A stretch of 64,000 nt of DNA from Georgenia satyanarayanai (GCF_023715365.1 NZ_JAMBNZ010000001.1:124001-188000); one strand, 5' to 3'; shown: positions 49,837-58,640, numbered from the stretch's first letter. Notes: generated from the sequence alone by a model not told the origin. Made by a program: numbers and translations.

Positions 49837-50513
49837 CTTCCACCTGTACGCCGGTTAACGCCGATCCGTGAGCCCGCCAGTATGCCACCTGAGATCGCGT
49901 TGGTTCTCACATTACGTGCTGTCCGGTGCGCGGCTGGACTTGGTCCTCTCGCCGCAGAATGTCTCGGACCTGGGCGGCGGACTATAGCCGAGCGCGACCA
50001 GCCCCTCGAGAGGACACGCCCGATTCCACCGCCGGCGGCCGCGAAGCCAATATCTGTGGCGAGTCGTCGACCATTGAATCCCAAGGGCACCCCGAACCAC
50101 TCGAGGGCCGAACGCCGCGCACGGCGAGCCAAATAAAGCTCGTCAACAACCACGCCAGACTCCCCTGACCCAATCCCCGTCACCGGGACATCCAAAGCCG
50201 GACCCTCCCCTGTGGGAGCCCGGCCCCAGTCAGTTCGCGATCCGTCGCGCTGTGCGTGGTGGCAAGAAGGTAGCGCATGCCAGCCACGTCACGGAACACG
50301 ATCCAAGAACGGGCGACCTCGGCGCAGGAGGAGGATCCAGGAGCACCACATGACACCCGGAAGCGCCAGGGGCTGGAAGTCCCTTACCCCGCGGCTGAAG
50401 GCAAAGCACCGCGACCCGCACCGGCCCGCGCCCGCTGAGGTCGCGCGGGAGCGGTGCCCACGGGCGTTGAAAACCGCTGGGCCCGGGGCCGTTGCGGCGG
50501 TACTGTCCCGGCG
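49837..50513. other. Gene-poor lower-GC stretch
   Basis: About 680 bases between the PH-like membrane gene and the methyltransferase gene hold no frame I can support. Frames on both strands (for example 49830-50195 minus) are short, Arg/Pro-rich and lack third-position bias. I see no tRNA, integrase or att-like site. It looks like a relic region linked to the neighbouring IS. Confidence 0.5.
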
Positions 50514-51470
50514 ATGAGCACCTTCCCGCCGGCCGGTGACGCCCTGCCCGCCGACGCCCTGCCCGCCGACGCCCCGTCCGGCGACGCCCCGTCCGGCGCC
50601 AACGCCCCATCCGGCGCCGACGTCTCCGTCGACCGCGAGGACGCCCTGCGCGCCAACCGGGAGAACTGGGACGACCGCGCCGACATCCACGCCGCCTCGG
50701 CGATGTACGACCTGCCCGGGTTCGCCGCCGACCCGGGCCAGCTCAGCGAAGTCGCCGCCGAGGACCTCGCGATCCTCGGGCCGCACCTGCCGGGCGGGAC
50801 CGTCGCCCGTCTGGACGTCGTGCACCTCCAGTGCCACGTCGGCAAGGACACGCTCTCCCTCGCCCGGCTCGGCGCCCGCGTCACCGGCGTCGACCTGTCC
50901 CCGCGCAGCCTGGAGATCGCCCGCGGCCTCGCGCGCGAGTGCGGCCTCGAGGCGCGCTTCGTCGAGGCCGACGTGCAGCACGCGGCCGACGCCGTCGACG
51001 ACACCTTCGACGTCGTCTACACGAGCATCGGCACGGTCACCTGGCTGCCCGACCTCGGCGCCTGGGCACGCAGCATCTCCCGGCTGCTCCGCCCGGGTGG
51101 CACCTTCTTCATCCGTGACGGCCACCCGATGCTCTACACGCTCGACGACGCCCGCAGCGACCTCCTGGAGGTGCGCTACCGCTACTTCCCCTCGGCGCTC
51201 TCCCAGACCTGGGTGGACACCTTCTCCTACACCGGTGACCCGACACCGATCGAGCACCCGCGCACCTACGAGTGGCCCCACTCCCTGGCCGAGATCATCG
51301 GCTCCCTCCTCGGGGCCGGGCTGCGCATCACGAGCTTCGACGAGCAGCAGACCGTCCCGTGGCCAGCCCACCCCCTCATGGAGGAGACCGACGGCGTGTG
51401 GGCCTTCCCGGAGCCGCTACGGCAGACCGTGCCGACGACCTACAGCATCACGGCCGTCAAGGACGCCTGA
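50514..51470 (+). CDS. Class I SAM-dependent methyltransferase
   Basis: The 318-residue protein has an N-terminal Ala/Pro/Asp/Gly-rich repeat segment (residues 7-36, units such as ADALP and DAPSG) and a Rossmann-fold methyltransferase core. Motif I reads DVVHLQCHVGKDTLSLARLGA, followed by GVDLSPRSLEIA, DTFDVVYTSIGTVTWL and LRPGGTFFIRD. It resembles the SAM-dependent methyltransferases found widely in actinobacteria with unknown substrate. The ATG at 50514 has no obvious ribosome site. Its 3' end overlaps the convergent lipoprotein gene by 14 bases. Confidence 0.85.
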   Translation: MSTFPPAGDALPADALPADAPSGDAPSGANAPSGADVSVDREDALRANRENWDDRADIHAASAMYDLPGFAADPGQLSEVAAEDLAILGPHLPGGTVARLDVVHLQCHVGKDTLSLARLGARVTGVDLSPRSLEIARGLARECGLEARFVEADVQHAADAVDDTFDVVYTSIGTVTWLPDLGAWARSISRLLRPGGTFFIRDGHPMLYTLDDARSDLLEVRYRYFPSALSQTWVDTFSYTGDPTPIEHPRTYEWPHSLAEIIGSLLGAGLRITSFDEQQTVPWPAHPLMEETDGVWAFPEPLRQTVPTTYSITAVKDA

Positions 51471-52122
51471 GCCCCTCGGGGCACGGGCCCTCCTGCACGG
51501 CCTGGGTGGTGAGCATCCACCTCCCCCCGTGGTCGGTGAGGCTCACGACGACGAGGACCGGGTCGCCGTCGAGCGTGTGCACGACGGTGCCGTCGGTCTC
51601 CTCGAGGTCCCCCTCGATGTGCAGGCAGACGTCGAGCACCACGCCGAGCCCTGAGCCGTCCTCCTCCGGCACGACGAGGGAGTACAGCTCCATCCCCAGC
51701 ACCTCGGCGTGACCGTCGACCACCTGGCCTGTCCCTGCGATAGCGCTCGCTTCCTGCTCCAGCGCGGCGAGGACGTCACCGGTCGCGGTGGCGAAGAGCG
51801 CGTCCACCAGGTCGGTGTCGCTGAACCCGGTGCGGGCGGCAGCGTCGTAGGCCGCGCGGTGGGCGAGGTAGGCCGCCTTCGCCTCCTCCACCATGCCGTC
51901 GACCTCCTCCTCCGGCGGCATGCGCGCGGCCAGCTCCGGCGGCAGCGTCGGCCCCTCGGGGGTGGCCGGCTCGGGCGTCACCGGCGGTTCGGTGGTGGCA
52001 CTCGTCGCGGCCGTCGTCGACGTCGCGGCCGTCGGAGGTTCTCGCGCGGGCTCGTCCGCGGGCGCGCACGCGGCGAGGGCGAGTACGGCGAGGGCCGTGA
52101 CGGGGACGAGAGCTGCGCGCAT
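51457..52122 (-). CDS. Secreted lipoprotein of unknown function
   Basis: The 221-residue precursor has a lipoprotein signal peptide with lipobox LAAC (Cys19), a Thr/Pro/Ala-rich linker to about residue 60, and an alpha/beta domain with ARTGFSDTDLVDALFATATG, two further cysteines (VCLHIEG, GPCPEG) and a strand-rich end. No family is recognised. The ATG at 52122 follows GCAGGAGG. It sits just downstream of the RNase P RNA on the same strand. Confidence 0.78.
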   Translation of the reverse strand: MRAALVPVTALAVLALAACAPADEPAREPPTAATSTTAATSATTEPPVTPEPATPEGPTLPPELAARMPPEEEVDGMVEEAKAAYLAHRAAYDAAARTGFSDTDLVDALFATATGDVLAALEQEASAIAGTGQVVDGHAEVLGMELYSLVVPEEDGSGLGVVLDVCLHIEGDLEETDGTVVHTLDGDPVLVVVSLTDHGGRWMLTTQAVQEGPCPEGLRRP

Positions 52123-52308
52123 GCGGACCTCCTGCGGTACGCGGCGGACGGGCCCGCCGGGACCCCAGGATGGCGCGGCAGCGCAGCCGGTCGCCGGCGC
52201 GGGGGCGCCATCTGTGGACAGGGCCAGCCAGACGCAGGCCTGTGCACCAGCGCACGCCTGCGCCGCCGCTCCGCGGCCGGCGGGGGCCGGCCGCCGGGCG
52301 GCCCGAGG

Positions 52309-52695
52309 GGCGGATGAGTCGGCCGGTACGCCGGGTTCTGTCCCGCGGCCCGTTGCCGGTCCGCGGTGGCGGCCATCCATCTACGACGTGCGTTGCCGCA
52401 CGCCTCCAGCGACCTACCCGCAGGCTCGGGCGAGCAGCCCTCGGGCGCCTGCTGTCTGGTCTTGCTCCGGGTGGGGTTTACCTAGCCGCACCGGTCACCC
52501 GGCACGCTGGTGGTCTCTTACACCACCCTTTCACCCTTACCGCCGCGGCCCGGAGGCTGCGACGGCGGTCTACTTTCTGTGGCACTGTCCCGCGGGTCAC
52601 CCCGGGTGGGCGTTACCCACCACCCTGCTCTGCGGAGCCCGGACGTTCCTCGTCGCCCCGAGGGGCGCCGCGACCGCCTGGCCGACTCATCCGCC
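52309..52695 (-). ncRNA. rnpB: RNase P RNA, bacterial A type
   Basis: Read on the minus strand, a 16-bp P1 helix is formed by the two ends (52695-52680 with 52324-52309). Conserved elements follow: GAGGAACGTCCGGGCTCC near the 5' end, GGGTAACGCCC, CAGAAAGTAGACCGCC, GGTAAGGGTGAAAGGGTGG, TAAGAGACCACCAG, and the 3' AGATGGATGGCCGCC and GACAGAACCCGGC segments. Length of about 387 bases fits type A actinobacterial RNase P RNA, the catalytic part of the tRNA 5'-processing enzyme. It directly follows the RNase H gene and may be partly cotranscribed. Confidence 0.95.
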
Positions 52696-52703
52696 CGTCG
52701 AGT

Positions 52704-53882
52704 CTAGCCGACCTCGCTGCCCACCAGCTGCGCCGGGCAGCCCATGACGTGGACCTCGCCGCGCCCGCTCCACCGGCGGACCACGCTGATCGTGCCGGGC
52801 GCGATGCGGAACACGTCCCAGGCCTCGGTGGGCGCCTCCACGACCGTGCCGATGACCGCGGCGATGACGTCGGCGTGGGCGGCGACGACGATCGTGCAGC
52901 CGCCGCAGGTGTCGTCCAGCCGTGCCATCGCCCGCTCGACCCGGACGGCGAGCTCGGCGCGGGACTCGCCCGGCGCGGCGGCGGCGAAGTCGTCGTCGAC
53001 CGTGGGGATGCCGAGGTCGGCGACCTCGCTGATGAGCACGGCGGTCTGCTGGGCGCGCACGAGCGGGGAGGCGAGGAGCATGCTCGGACGCGCCAGGTGC
53101 GGCCACAGCGTGAAGCCGATCGAGTCGACGACGGCGGCCGCAGCACCCGCGAGCTCCAGACCGTCGTCGGTGAGCTGGGGGTCCTCCTCGCCGTCGCGCG
53201 GGGTCCAGCCCGGGCTGACGAGGACGAGGGTGATTGCGTCGGGGTCTGACAGGGACGGCGCGTTGGTGTCGACGTCGGGGATGGGCGGCTCGTCGTCCCA
53301 GTCCTCGTCGGTGTCCGACGCCGGCCGCGCGCCGTCGTCAGCGCCGGCTGCACCGTCAGCGGGTCCTGCGCCCTCGGCGGAGGCGGCGTGGGTGCGGTCG
53401 ATGGCGCCTCGGCTGTCCATGACGGCGTTGGCGAGCGCGTCCGCGGCGCCGTTCTCGGCGCGTGGCACCCATGTGTACGTGACCTGGCCGGCAGGCAGGA
53501 TCCCGCGAGCCTCGTCGGCGAGGCGGCGCATGTCTGCGTGCTTGATCTTCCAGCGGCCCGACATCTGCTCGACGACGAGCCGGGAGTCCATACGGACCTC
53601 CACCTGCGCCGTGGGGTCGATCTGGGCGGCCGCGCGCAGCCCGGCGACCAGGCCGCTGTACTCGGCGACGTTGTTCGAGCACTCCCCGAGGTACTCGGCC
53701 CGCTCGGCGAGGACGGCCTCCCCCTCACGCACGAGCGCGCCGTAGCCGGCCGGGCCGGGGTTGCCGCGGGAGCCGCCGTCGGCCTCGACGACGAGCACGC
53801 GCCCGGAGGTGACCAGCCCCCGCTCGGCCGTGCCCTCCGCGGTGGCGAGGGGCTCGGCGTCGAAGAGGCTGGCCTGGCTCAC
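52704..53882 (-). CDS. RNase HI / histidine-phosphatase fusion with degenerate phosphatase motif
   Basis: The 392-residue protein matches the actinobacterial bifunctional RNase H/acid phosphatase. The RNase H domain (about 28-155) keeps its four acidic residues: Asp35, Glu74, Asp99 and Asp148. After an acidic linker (about 160-215) comes a histidine-phosphatase domain, but its first motif, normally RHG, reads SPG (residues 223-225), so the phosphohistidine nucleophile is missing; the later AAHAD histidine is present. RNase H activity is likely, phosphatase activity (alpha-ribazole phosphatase-type in homologues) doubtful. The GTG at 53882 overlaps the upstream stop by four bases. Confidence 0.85.
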   Translation of the reverse strand: MSQASLFDAEPLATAEGTAERGLVTSGRVLVVEADGGSRGNPGPAGYGALVREGEAVLAERAEYLGECSNNVAEYSGLVAGLRAAAQIDPTAQVEVRMDSRLVVEQMSGRWKIKHADMRRLADEARGILPAGQVTYTWVPRAENGAADALANAVMDSRGAIDRTHAASAEGAGPADGAAGADDGARPASDTDEDWDDEPPIPDVDTNAPSLSDPDAITLVLVSPGWTPRDGEEDPQLTDDGLELAGAAAAVVDSIGFTLWPHLARPSMLLASPLVRAQQTAVLISEVADLGIPTVDDDFAAAAPGESRAELAVRVERAMARLDDTCGGCTIVVAAHADVIAAVIGTVVEAPTEAWDVFRIAPGTISVVRRWSGRGEVHVMGCPAQLVGSEVG

Positions 53883-54616
53883 TTCGGTTCCATCCTCACG
53901 ATGATGTAGCCGTAGTCCTCGTGCTGGACGACCTGCTCGGCGGGCGCCGAGTGGATGGCGTCGAGCTCGGTGAGGGAGAAGTCGAGCTGGGTGCCCTCGG
54001 TCCGCGAGCCGTAGAGCGCGACGGCGGCGAGGCCACCGGTGCGGTCCCGGACGCGGTCGTACAGGGTCAGGAGCCCGGCGTCGGTCTGCTCGGCGGCAGC
54101 GGCACGCTCCCGGGCGACCGACTCGAGCTGGCCGTCGATGGTGCTCCACTCGGCGTCGCGGGCCGCGACGTGCCGGGCGACGTCCGCGGCGATGGCGGCC
54201 TCCTGCTCGCCGAGCTCGGCGAGGCGGGACTCGGCCTCCTCCAGGCGCTCCATGACCTCCAGCTCGGTCTCCTCGAGGTCGCCCTGGCGGCGGGCCAGCT
54301 GCTCGAGCTCGGACTGCAGCGCCTGGGCCTCCTTGGCGGAGACTGCGCCGGAGTCGAGGCGGGCCTGGTGGCGGGTGGCGCGCTGGCGCACCTGCTCGAC
54401 GTCTGACTCCGCCTTGGCGACCTCGCGGCGGATGTCACCGACGACGGTGCGCTCCTCCACCTGGGCGCTGCGCAGGTCCTCGAGCCGGCCCTCGAGCTCG
54501 GCGATCGTCTCGAGCACGGGCAGGGTGCGGCGCTGGTGGGCCAGCTTCGCGGCGCGCGTGTCGAGCGTCTGGATGTCGAGCAGTCGGCGCTGGTCGGCCA
54601 CCGGGGCTGTGGTCAC
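53879..54616 (-). CDS. Coiled-coil 'zinc ribbon' family protein lacking its zinc cysteines
   Basis: The 245-residue protein matches the actinobacterial C4-type zinc ribbon family: a long coiled coil (about 5-180, Glu/Arg/Ala/Leu heptads) followed by a small C-terminal domain. In homologues the domain has two CxxC pairs; here the equivalent places read RTEGTQ (Thr206, Thr209) and HEDYG (His232, Tyr235), so all four cysteines are lost while the surrounding fold sequence (LDFSLTELDAIHSAPAEQV) remains. Function of the family is not well defined. It lies between nif3 and the RNase H gene, both joined by GTGA overlaps. Confidence 0.82.
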   Translation of the reverse strand: MTTAPVADQRRLLDIQTLDTRAAKLAHQRRTLPVLETIAELEGRLEDLRSAQVEERTVVGDIRREVAKAESDVEQVRQRATRHQARLDSGAVSAKEAQALQSELEQLARRQGDLEETELEVMERLEEAESRLAELGEQEAAIAADVARHVAARDAEWSTIDGQLESVARERAAAAEQTDAGLLTLYDRVRDRTGGLAAVALYGSRTEGTQLDFSLTELDAIHSAPAEQVVQHEDYGYIIVRMEPK

Positions 54617-55797
54617 GGGGTGACTCCCTCGTTGTCGGTCGTGGTGCCATTGTCGGGGGCGCCGAGGCGCAGCGTCCACGGGTCTGTGACGATCGTGCTC
54701 ACGTGTGTGCGGAGGTTCGCGCCGCTCTCGCGCGCGTCCTCCTCCAGCCGGGCCGCGGCGACGGGCAGCCAGGGCCACTCGCTGGCCCAGTGCGTCGCGT
54801 CGATGAGGGAGGGCGGGCCGGCCTCCAGCGCCTCGGAGGCCGGGTGGTGGCGCAGGTCGGCGGTGAGGTAGACGTCGGCGCCCAGCGCGCGCACGGTGCC
54901 GAGCAGCGAGTCGCCCGAGCCGCCGCACACGGCTACCCGGCTCACCTCGGCGTCGAGGTCCCCGGCCACGCGGATGCCCTGCGCGGTGGCAGGCAGGACG
55001 GCGGCGACGCGCTCGGCCAGGGCGCGCAGCGAGGTGGGCTTCGGGAGGACGCCGATGCGGCCGATGCCGGTGCCCGCCGGGTGGGTGGCGTGCTCGACGA
55101 CGGAGAAGGCCGGCTCCTCGTAGGGGTGGGCGGCGCGCAGCGCGGCGACGACGGCGGTGCGGCGCTCGCGCGGCAGGGTCATCTCGAGGCGGTCCTCGGC
55201 CACCTCGGTGACCTCGCCCCGCTCGCCGATCGTCGGGTTCGCGGCCGCGCCGGCGCGGAAGGTGCCCTGGCCGGCGACCGTGAAGGCGCAGCGGTCGTAG
55301 TCGCCGATGTCGCCCGCGCCGGCCGCGGCGAGCGCGTCGAGGACGGCGGCGGTGTCCTCACGCGGGACGAAGACGGTGAGCGTGTCGAGCGCGGCGGCGT
55401 CGTGCGGGGTGAGCGGTCGGCGCTCGCGCAGGCCGAGGAGGTCGGCGAGCGCGTCCGCCACTCCCCCGACGGCGGAGTCGGCGTTGGTGTGCGCGGTGTA
55501 CAGCGCGCAGCCGGCGCGGACGAGGTCGTGAACCACCCGGCCCTTGGGGCTGGTCGCGGCCACCGAGGTGGTCCCGCGCAGGTAGAGGGGGTGGTGGGTG
55601 ACGAGGAGGTCCACGCCCGCGGCAATGGCCTCGTCGACGACGGCCTGGACGGGGTCGACGGCGAACATCACCGTGCGGACGGGCGCGTCCGGGTCACCCG
55701 CCACGAGGCCGACGGCGTCCCAGGCCTCCGCCGTCCGCGGCGGGTATCGCTGCTCGAGGAGGCCGACGACGTCGGCCACGGTCAGGGTGCTCGCCAT
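54613..55797 (-). CDS. Nif3-like dinuclear metal-centre hexameric protein
   Basis: The 394-residue protein is a Nif3/YqfO-type protein with the PII-like insert common in actinobacteria. Metal-binding segments are LLVTHHPLYLRG, CALYTAHTNADSAVGGVADAL and the C-terminal DATHWASEWPWLP. Nif3 proteins form toroidal hexamers with a dinuclear metal site; a GTP cyclohydrolase-like role has been proposed for some but is not settled. It heads the nif3-coiled coil-RNase H-rnpB unit. Confidence 0.9.
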   Translation of the reverse strand: MASTLTVADVVGLLEQRYPPRTAEAWDAVGLVAGDPDAPVRTVMFAVDPVQAVVDEAIAAGVDLLVTHHPLYLRGTTSVAATSPKGRVVHDLVRAGCALYTAHTNADSAVGGVADALADLLGLRERRPLTPHDAAALDTLTVFVPREDTAAVLDALAAAGAGDIGDYDRCAFTVAGQGTFRAGAAANPTIGERGEVTEVAEDRLEMTLPRERRTAVVAALRAAHPYEEPAFSVVEHATHPAGTGIGRIGVLPKPTSLRALAERVAAVLPATAQGIRVAGDLDAEVSRVAVCGGSGDSLLGTVRALGADVYLTADLRHHPASEALEAGPPSLIDATHWASEWPWLPVAAARLEEDARESGANLRTHVSTIVTDPWTLRLGAPDNGTTTDNEGVTP

Positions 55798-55937
55798 CCG
55801 CCCAGGCTATCGGTGCGGGCCCACCTTCCCGGCACGCGCCGTCGCCCGCGACCGGCGGTGCGGCTCGCTCACCGGAACGACTGGTGGCGCCCGCATCCGT
55901 CCCGCGCCGCAGGAGAGCACTTGGGGAGCGTGGTGCG

Positions 55938-55980
55938 GAGACGTTAGATTGATCCACCTGGCGGATCAATCTAACGTCTC
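55938..55980. terminator. 18-bp perfect inverted repeat, putative terminator of the OsmC gene
   Basis: GAGACGTTAGATTGATCC (55938-55955) is an exact complement of 55963-55980 around a 7-base loop. It lies 46 bases past the leftward OsmC stop and is much less GC-rich than its surroundings. Confidence 0.65.
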
Positions 55981-56026
55981 GTGCACGCTCTCCCCTGCGG
56001 CAGCGGCGCGGCCGGAGGGCGGGGGC

Positions 56027-56461
56027 TCAGGCCAGCTGGACGTCGGCGAGGGTGATCTCGGTGCCGGCGAGCGCCTGGCTCACCGGGCAGGTCTCCTTGG
56101 CCTTGCGGGCCAGCTCGTCGAAGCTCGCGGCGTCGATGCCCTCGACGGTCCCGCGCACGGTGAGCTCGATGCCGGTGATCCCGGTGCCGGCGACGAAGGT
56201 GACCGCGGCGCTCGTGTTGAGCTGGGTGGGCGGGGTGCCGTTCTCCTTGAGCATGTTGGAGAACTGCATGGCGTAGCAGGTCGCGTGGGCCGCGGCGATG
56301 AGTTCCTCGGGGGTGGTCGTCCCGCCCTCCTGCTCACCGCGGGACTGCCACGCGACGTCGAAGGTGGCCTTGCCGGAAGTCTCCAGGGTGGTGGTGCCGG
56401 AGCCGGTGAACAGCTCGCCGTTCCACTCGGTGCTCGCCTTGTTGACCACGGGGTTGGGCAT
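56027..56461 (-). CDS. OsmC-family peroxiredoxin
   Basis: The 144-residue protein is an OsmC-type organic hydroperoxide reductase. The two redox cysteines are Cys62 in AHATCYAMQFS and Cys125 in ETCPVSQAL, with the GTTTPEELIAAAHA helix typical of OsmC. It detoxifies hydroperoxides using a thiol donor. The ATG at 56461 follows GAAGGAG; a larger frame upstream overlaps the divergent aldo/keto reductase promoter and is spurious. Confidence 0.92.
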   Translation of the reverse strand: MPNPVVNKASTEWNGELFTGSGTTTLETSGKATFDVAWQSRGEQEGGTTTPEELIAAAHATCYAMQFSNMLKENGTPPTQLNTSAAVTFVAGTGITGIELTVRGTVEGIDAASFDELARKAKETCPVSQALAGTEITLADVQLA

Positions 56462-56607
56462 GGGACTCTCCTTCGCACACGGGGCGGCCCTGAGGCCGGC
56501 GGCGCCGGAACTGCGCCGACACAGCCATCCCACCACAGGGCGGTCCCGAACACATCGCAAAGGCGCCGGTAGCCTGGACGCACCCCCACCCGCATCGAAG
56601 GAGAAGC

Positions 56608-57597
56608 ATGCAGTCGCGCACCCTGGGCCGTACCGGCCGTACCGTCTCGCCCATCGGCCTGGGCACCTGGCAGCTCGGCGCGGACTGGGGGGACGTGGCC
56701 GAGGCTGACGCCCTCGCCGTCCTCGACGCGTCCGCGGAGGCCGGCGTCACCTTCTTCGACACCGCCGACGTCTACGGTGACGGCCGCAGCGAGTCGATCA
56801 TCGCCCAGTGGCGCCGCGCCAACCCCGGCGCGGACGTCACGGTCGCGACGAAGATGGGCCGGCGCCTGCCGCAGGAGCCCGAGAACTACTCGATGGACAA
56901 CTTCCGGGCGTGGACCGACCGCTCCCGCCGCAACCTCGGCGTCGACACCCTCGACCTCGTCCAGCTCCACTGCCCGCCCACCGAGGTGTACGGCATCGAC
57001 CGCGTCTTCGACGACCTCGACACCCTCGTCGCGGACGGCGTCACCGCCGCCTACGGGGTGAGCGTGGAGAAGGTCGAGGAGGCGCTGGCCGCGATCGCAC
57101 GCCCGAACGTCGCGACCGTCCAGATCATCCTCAACGCCTTCCGCCTCAAGCCGCTGGAGCAGGTGCTGCCCGCGGCCCGCGAGGCCGGGGTCGGGATCAT
57201 CGCCCGGGTGCCGCTCGCCAGCGGCCTGCTCTCGGGCCGCTACACCCCTGAGACGACCTTCGCGGAGAACGACCACCGCAGCTTCAACCGCCACGGTGAG
57301 GCCTTTGACGTCGGTGAGACCTTCTCCGGCGTCGACTTCGAGACGGGGGTGCGTGCCGCCACGGAGTTCGCCTCGGTCGCGCGCCTCCTCGTCCCGCAGG
57401 CGACGACGGCGCAGGTGGCGCTCGCGTGGGCGGCCGCCCAGGACGGCGTCTCCTCCGTCATCCCCGGTGCGCGCAACCCCGAGCAGGCCCAGGCCAACGC
57501 CGCGGCCGGCTCCCTGGAGCTGCCCGTCGAGATCGACGACGCGGTCCGCAGGATCTACGACCGCGACCTGCGGGAGTCCATCCACCCGCGCTGGTGA
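56608..57597 (+). CDS. Aldo/keto reductase
   Basis: The 329-residue protein has the aldo/keto reductase barrel: GRTGRTVSPIGLGTWQLGA, the catalytic Asp/Tyr in FFDTADVYGDGRSE, the Lys in VATKMGRR, the His in QLHCPP, and the NADPH-binding SSVIPGARNPEQAQAN. It reduces carbonyls with NAD(P)H; the substrate is unknown. It is divergent from OsmC with 146 bases between starts. The ATG at 56608 follows GAAGGAGAAGC. Confidence 0.92.
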   Translation: MQSRTLGRTGRTVSPIGLGTWQLGADWGDVAEADALAVLDASAEAGVTFFDTADVYGDGRSESIIAQWRRANPGADVTVATKMGRRLPQEPENYSMDNFRAWTDRSRRNLGVDTLDLVQLHCPPTEVYGIDRVFDDLDTLVADGVTAAYGVSVEKVEEALAAIARPNVATVQIILNAFRLKPLEQVLPAAREAGVGIIARVPLASGLLSGRYTPETTFAENDHRSFNRHGEAFDVGETFSGVDFETGVRAATEFASVARLLVPQATTAQVALAWAAAQDGVSSVIPGARNPEQAQANAAAGSLELPVEIDDAVRRIYDRDLRESIHPRW

Positions 57598-57671
57598 CAC
57601 CGGCTCCCGCCCCTCGTACGCGTCTCGTGCGGCGGGCGGGGGTTGTCGCCGCGTGGTGAGGCTGGGCCGGG

Positions 57672-58508
57672 CTACCGCTCGTGCGCGGCGTCCGGGTCCG
57701 CGGGCGCCTGCTCGCGCCAGTGGACGACGAGCTCCTTGGACCTCACCACCCGGAGCGTCGTCACCAGGACGATGCCGCCGACGACGTTGAAGAAGACGGT
57801 GTAGCCGAACCAGGCGAGCCAGTCGAGGAAGGCGATGTTCGCGCCCGCGTGGATGGCGCCGAAGATCAGCAGCGAGTCGAGGATCGAGTGGAAGAGCTGC
57901 AGGCCGGCGAGCAGGAAGCCGCTGGTCACGCCCGCGACGACGCGGACGATGTCGGAGTCCGTGCCCTTCTGCATGCGGGTCATCAGCGTCATGGTGCTGC
58001 CGCCGAGGACCGCGAGGCAGACCGTCTGCAGGGTGAAGGGGGCGTCGACGAAGTGCCGGGCGGACTCCTCGAGCGTGCCCCACCACTCCGGGAACGCCTG
58101 CACGACGATCCACATGAACACCCAGCCGCCGGCGAGGTTGGCCAGCAGCGTCCCCGCCCACAGCTTGCCGAGCTGCCAGACGCTCGCCTGGCGGGTCACC
58201 AGCCCCATGACGGGCACGAGGAAGTCCTCGGTGAACAGCTCGCTGTGCGCGAGGAGCACGGCGATGAAGCCGGCGCCGAAGGCGAGACCCGCGAGGAGGT
58301 GGTTGTCGGTCTCGTGGAGCACGGCCAGGTAGGCCATGACACCCAGGCCCACCTCCATCCCACCGAACAGCCCGGTGATGAGGACGGAGCGGAACGTGCG
58401 GTGCAACCGCTGGGCACCCTCGTCCATCACCTTGTCGAAGGCGTCCTTGAGCTCCTGCTCCACGGGGAAGTCGGTCTCGCCGAGCTCTCGGCGTCGTTCC
58501 TCGCTCAT
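57672..58508 (-). CDS. Formate/nitrite transporter (FNT) family channel
   Basis: The 278-residue protein has six membrane segments and the FNT features LFTEDFLVPVMGL (reentrant loop with Thr) and a second half containing HSILDSLLIFGAIHAGAN. Members conduct formate, nitrite, hydrosulfide or similar small anions as pentamers. This subgroup, with an acidic N-terminus of about 35 residues before segment 1, is common in actinobacteria and its substrate is open. It is divergent from the DUF2945 gene with an inverted repeat between them. Confidence 0.87.
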   Translation of the reverse strand: MSEERRRELGETDFPVEQELKDAFDKVMDEGAQRLHRTFRSVLITGLFGGMEVGLGVMAYLAVLHETDNHLLAGLAFGAGFIAVLLAHSELFTEDFLVPVMGLVTRQASVWQLGKLWAGTLLANLAGGWVFMWIVVQAFPEWWGTLEESARHFVDAPFTLQTVCLAVLGGSTMTLMTRMQKGTDSDIVRVVAGVTSGFLLAGLQLFHSILDSLLIFGAIHAGANIAFLDWLAWFGYTVFFNVVGGIVLVTTLRVVRSKELVVHWREQAPADPDAAHER

Positions 58509-58549
58509 CCCGCTCCCCTGACGTGTCGGTCGCACCCCTCGGCCTGGAC

Positions 58550-58615
58550 ACGGTGACACGTCGCCCGTCGGTGCGCCTTCGCGGGCGTGCCGGTGGCCAG
58601 CCGCTGTGTCACCGT
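58550..58615. repeat. Inverted repeat in the FNT/DUF2945 divergent promoter region
   Basis: ACGGTGACAC (58550-58559) and GTGTCACCGT (58606-58615) are perfect complements, 46 bases apart. Their place between divergent starts suggests paired binding sites for a regulator rather than a terminator. Confidence 0.45.
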
Positions 58616-58640
58616 GGTGGCCCGACGGAACGGAGGAACC

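Noticed and set aside
49830-50195. A 121-codon open frame on the minus strand
   Set aside because: No third-position bias, no recognisable domain, Arg/Ser/Pro-rich and overlapping another weak frame on the opposite strand.
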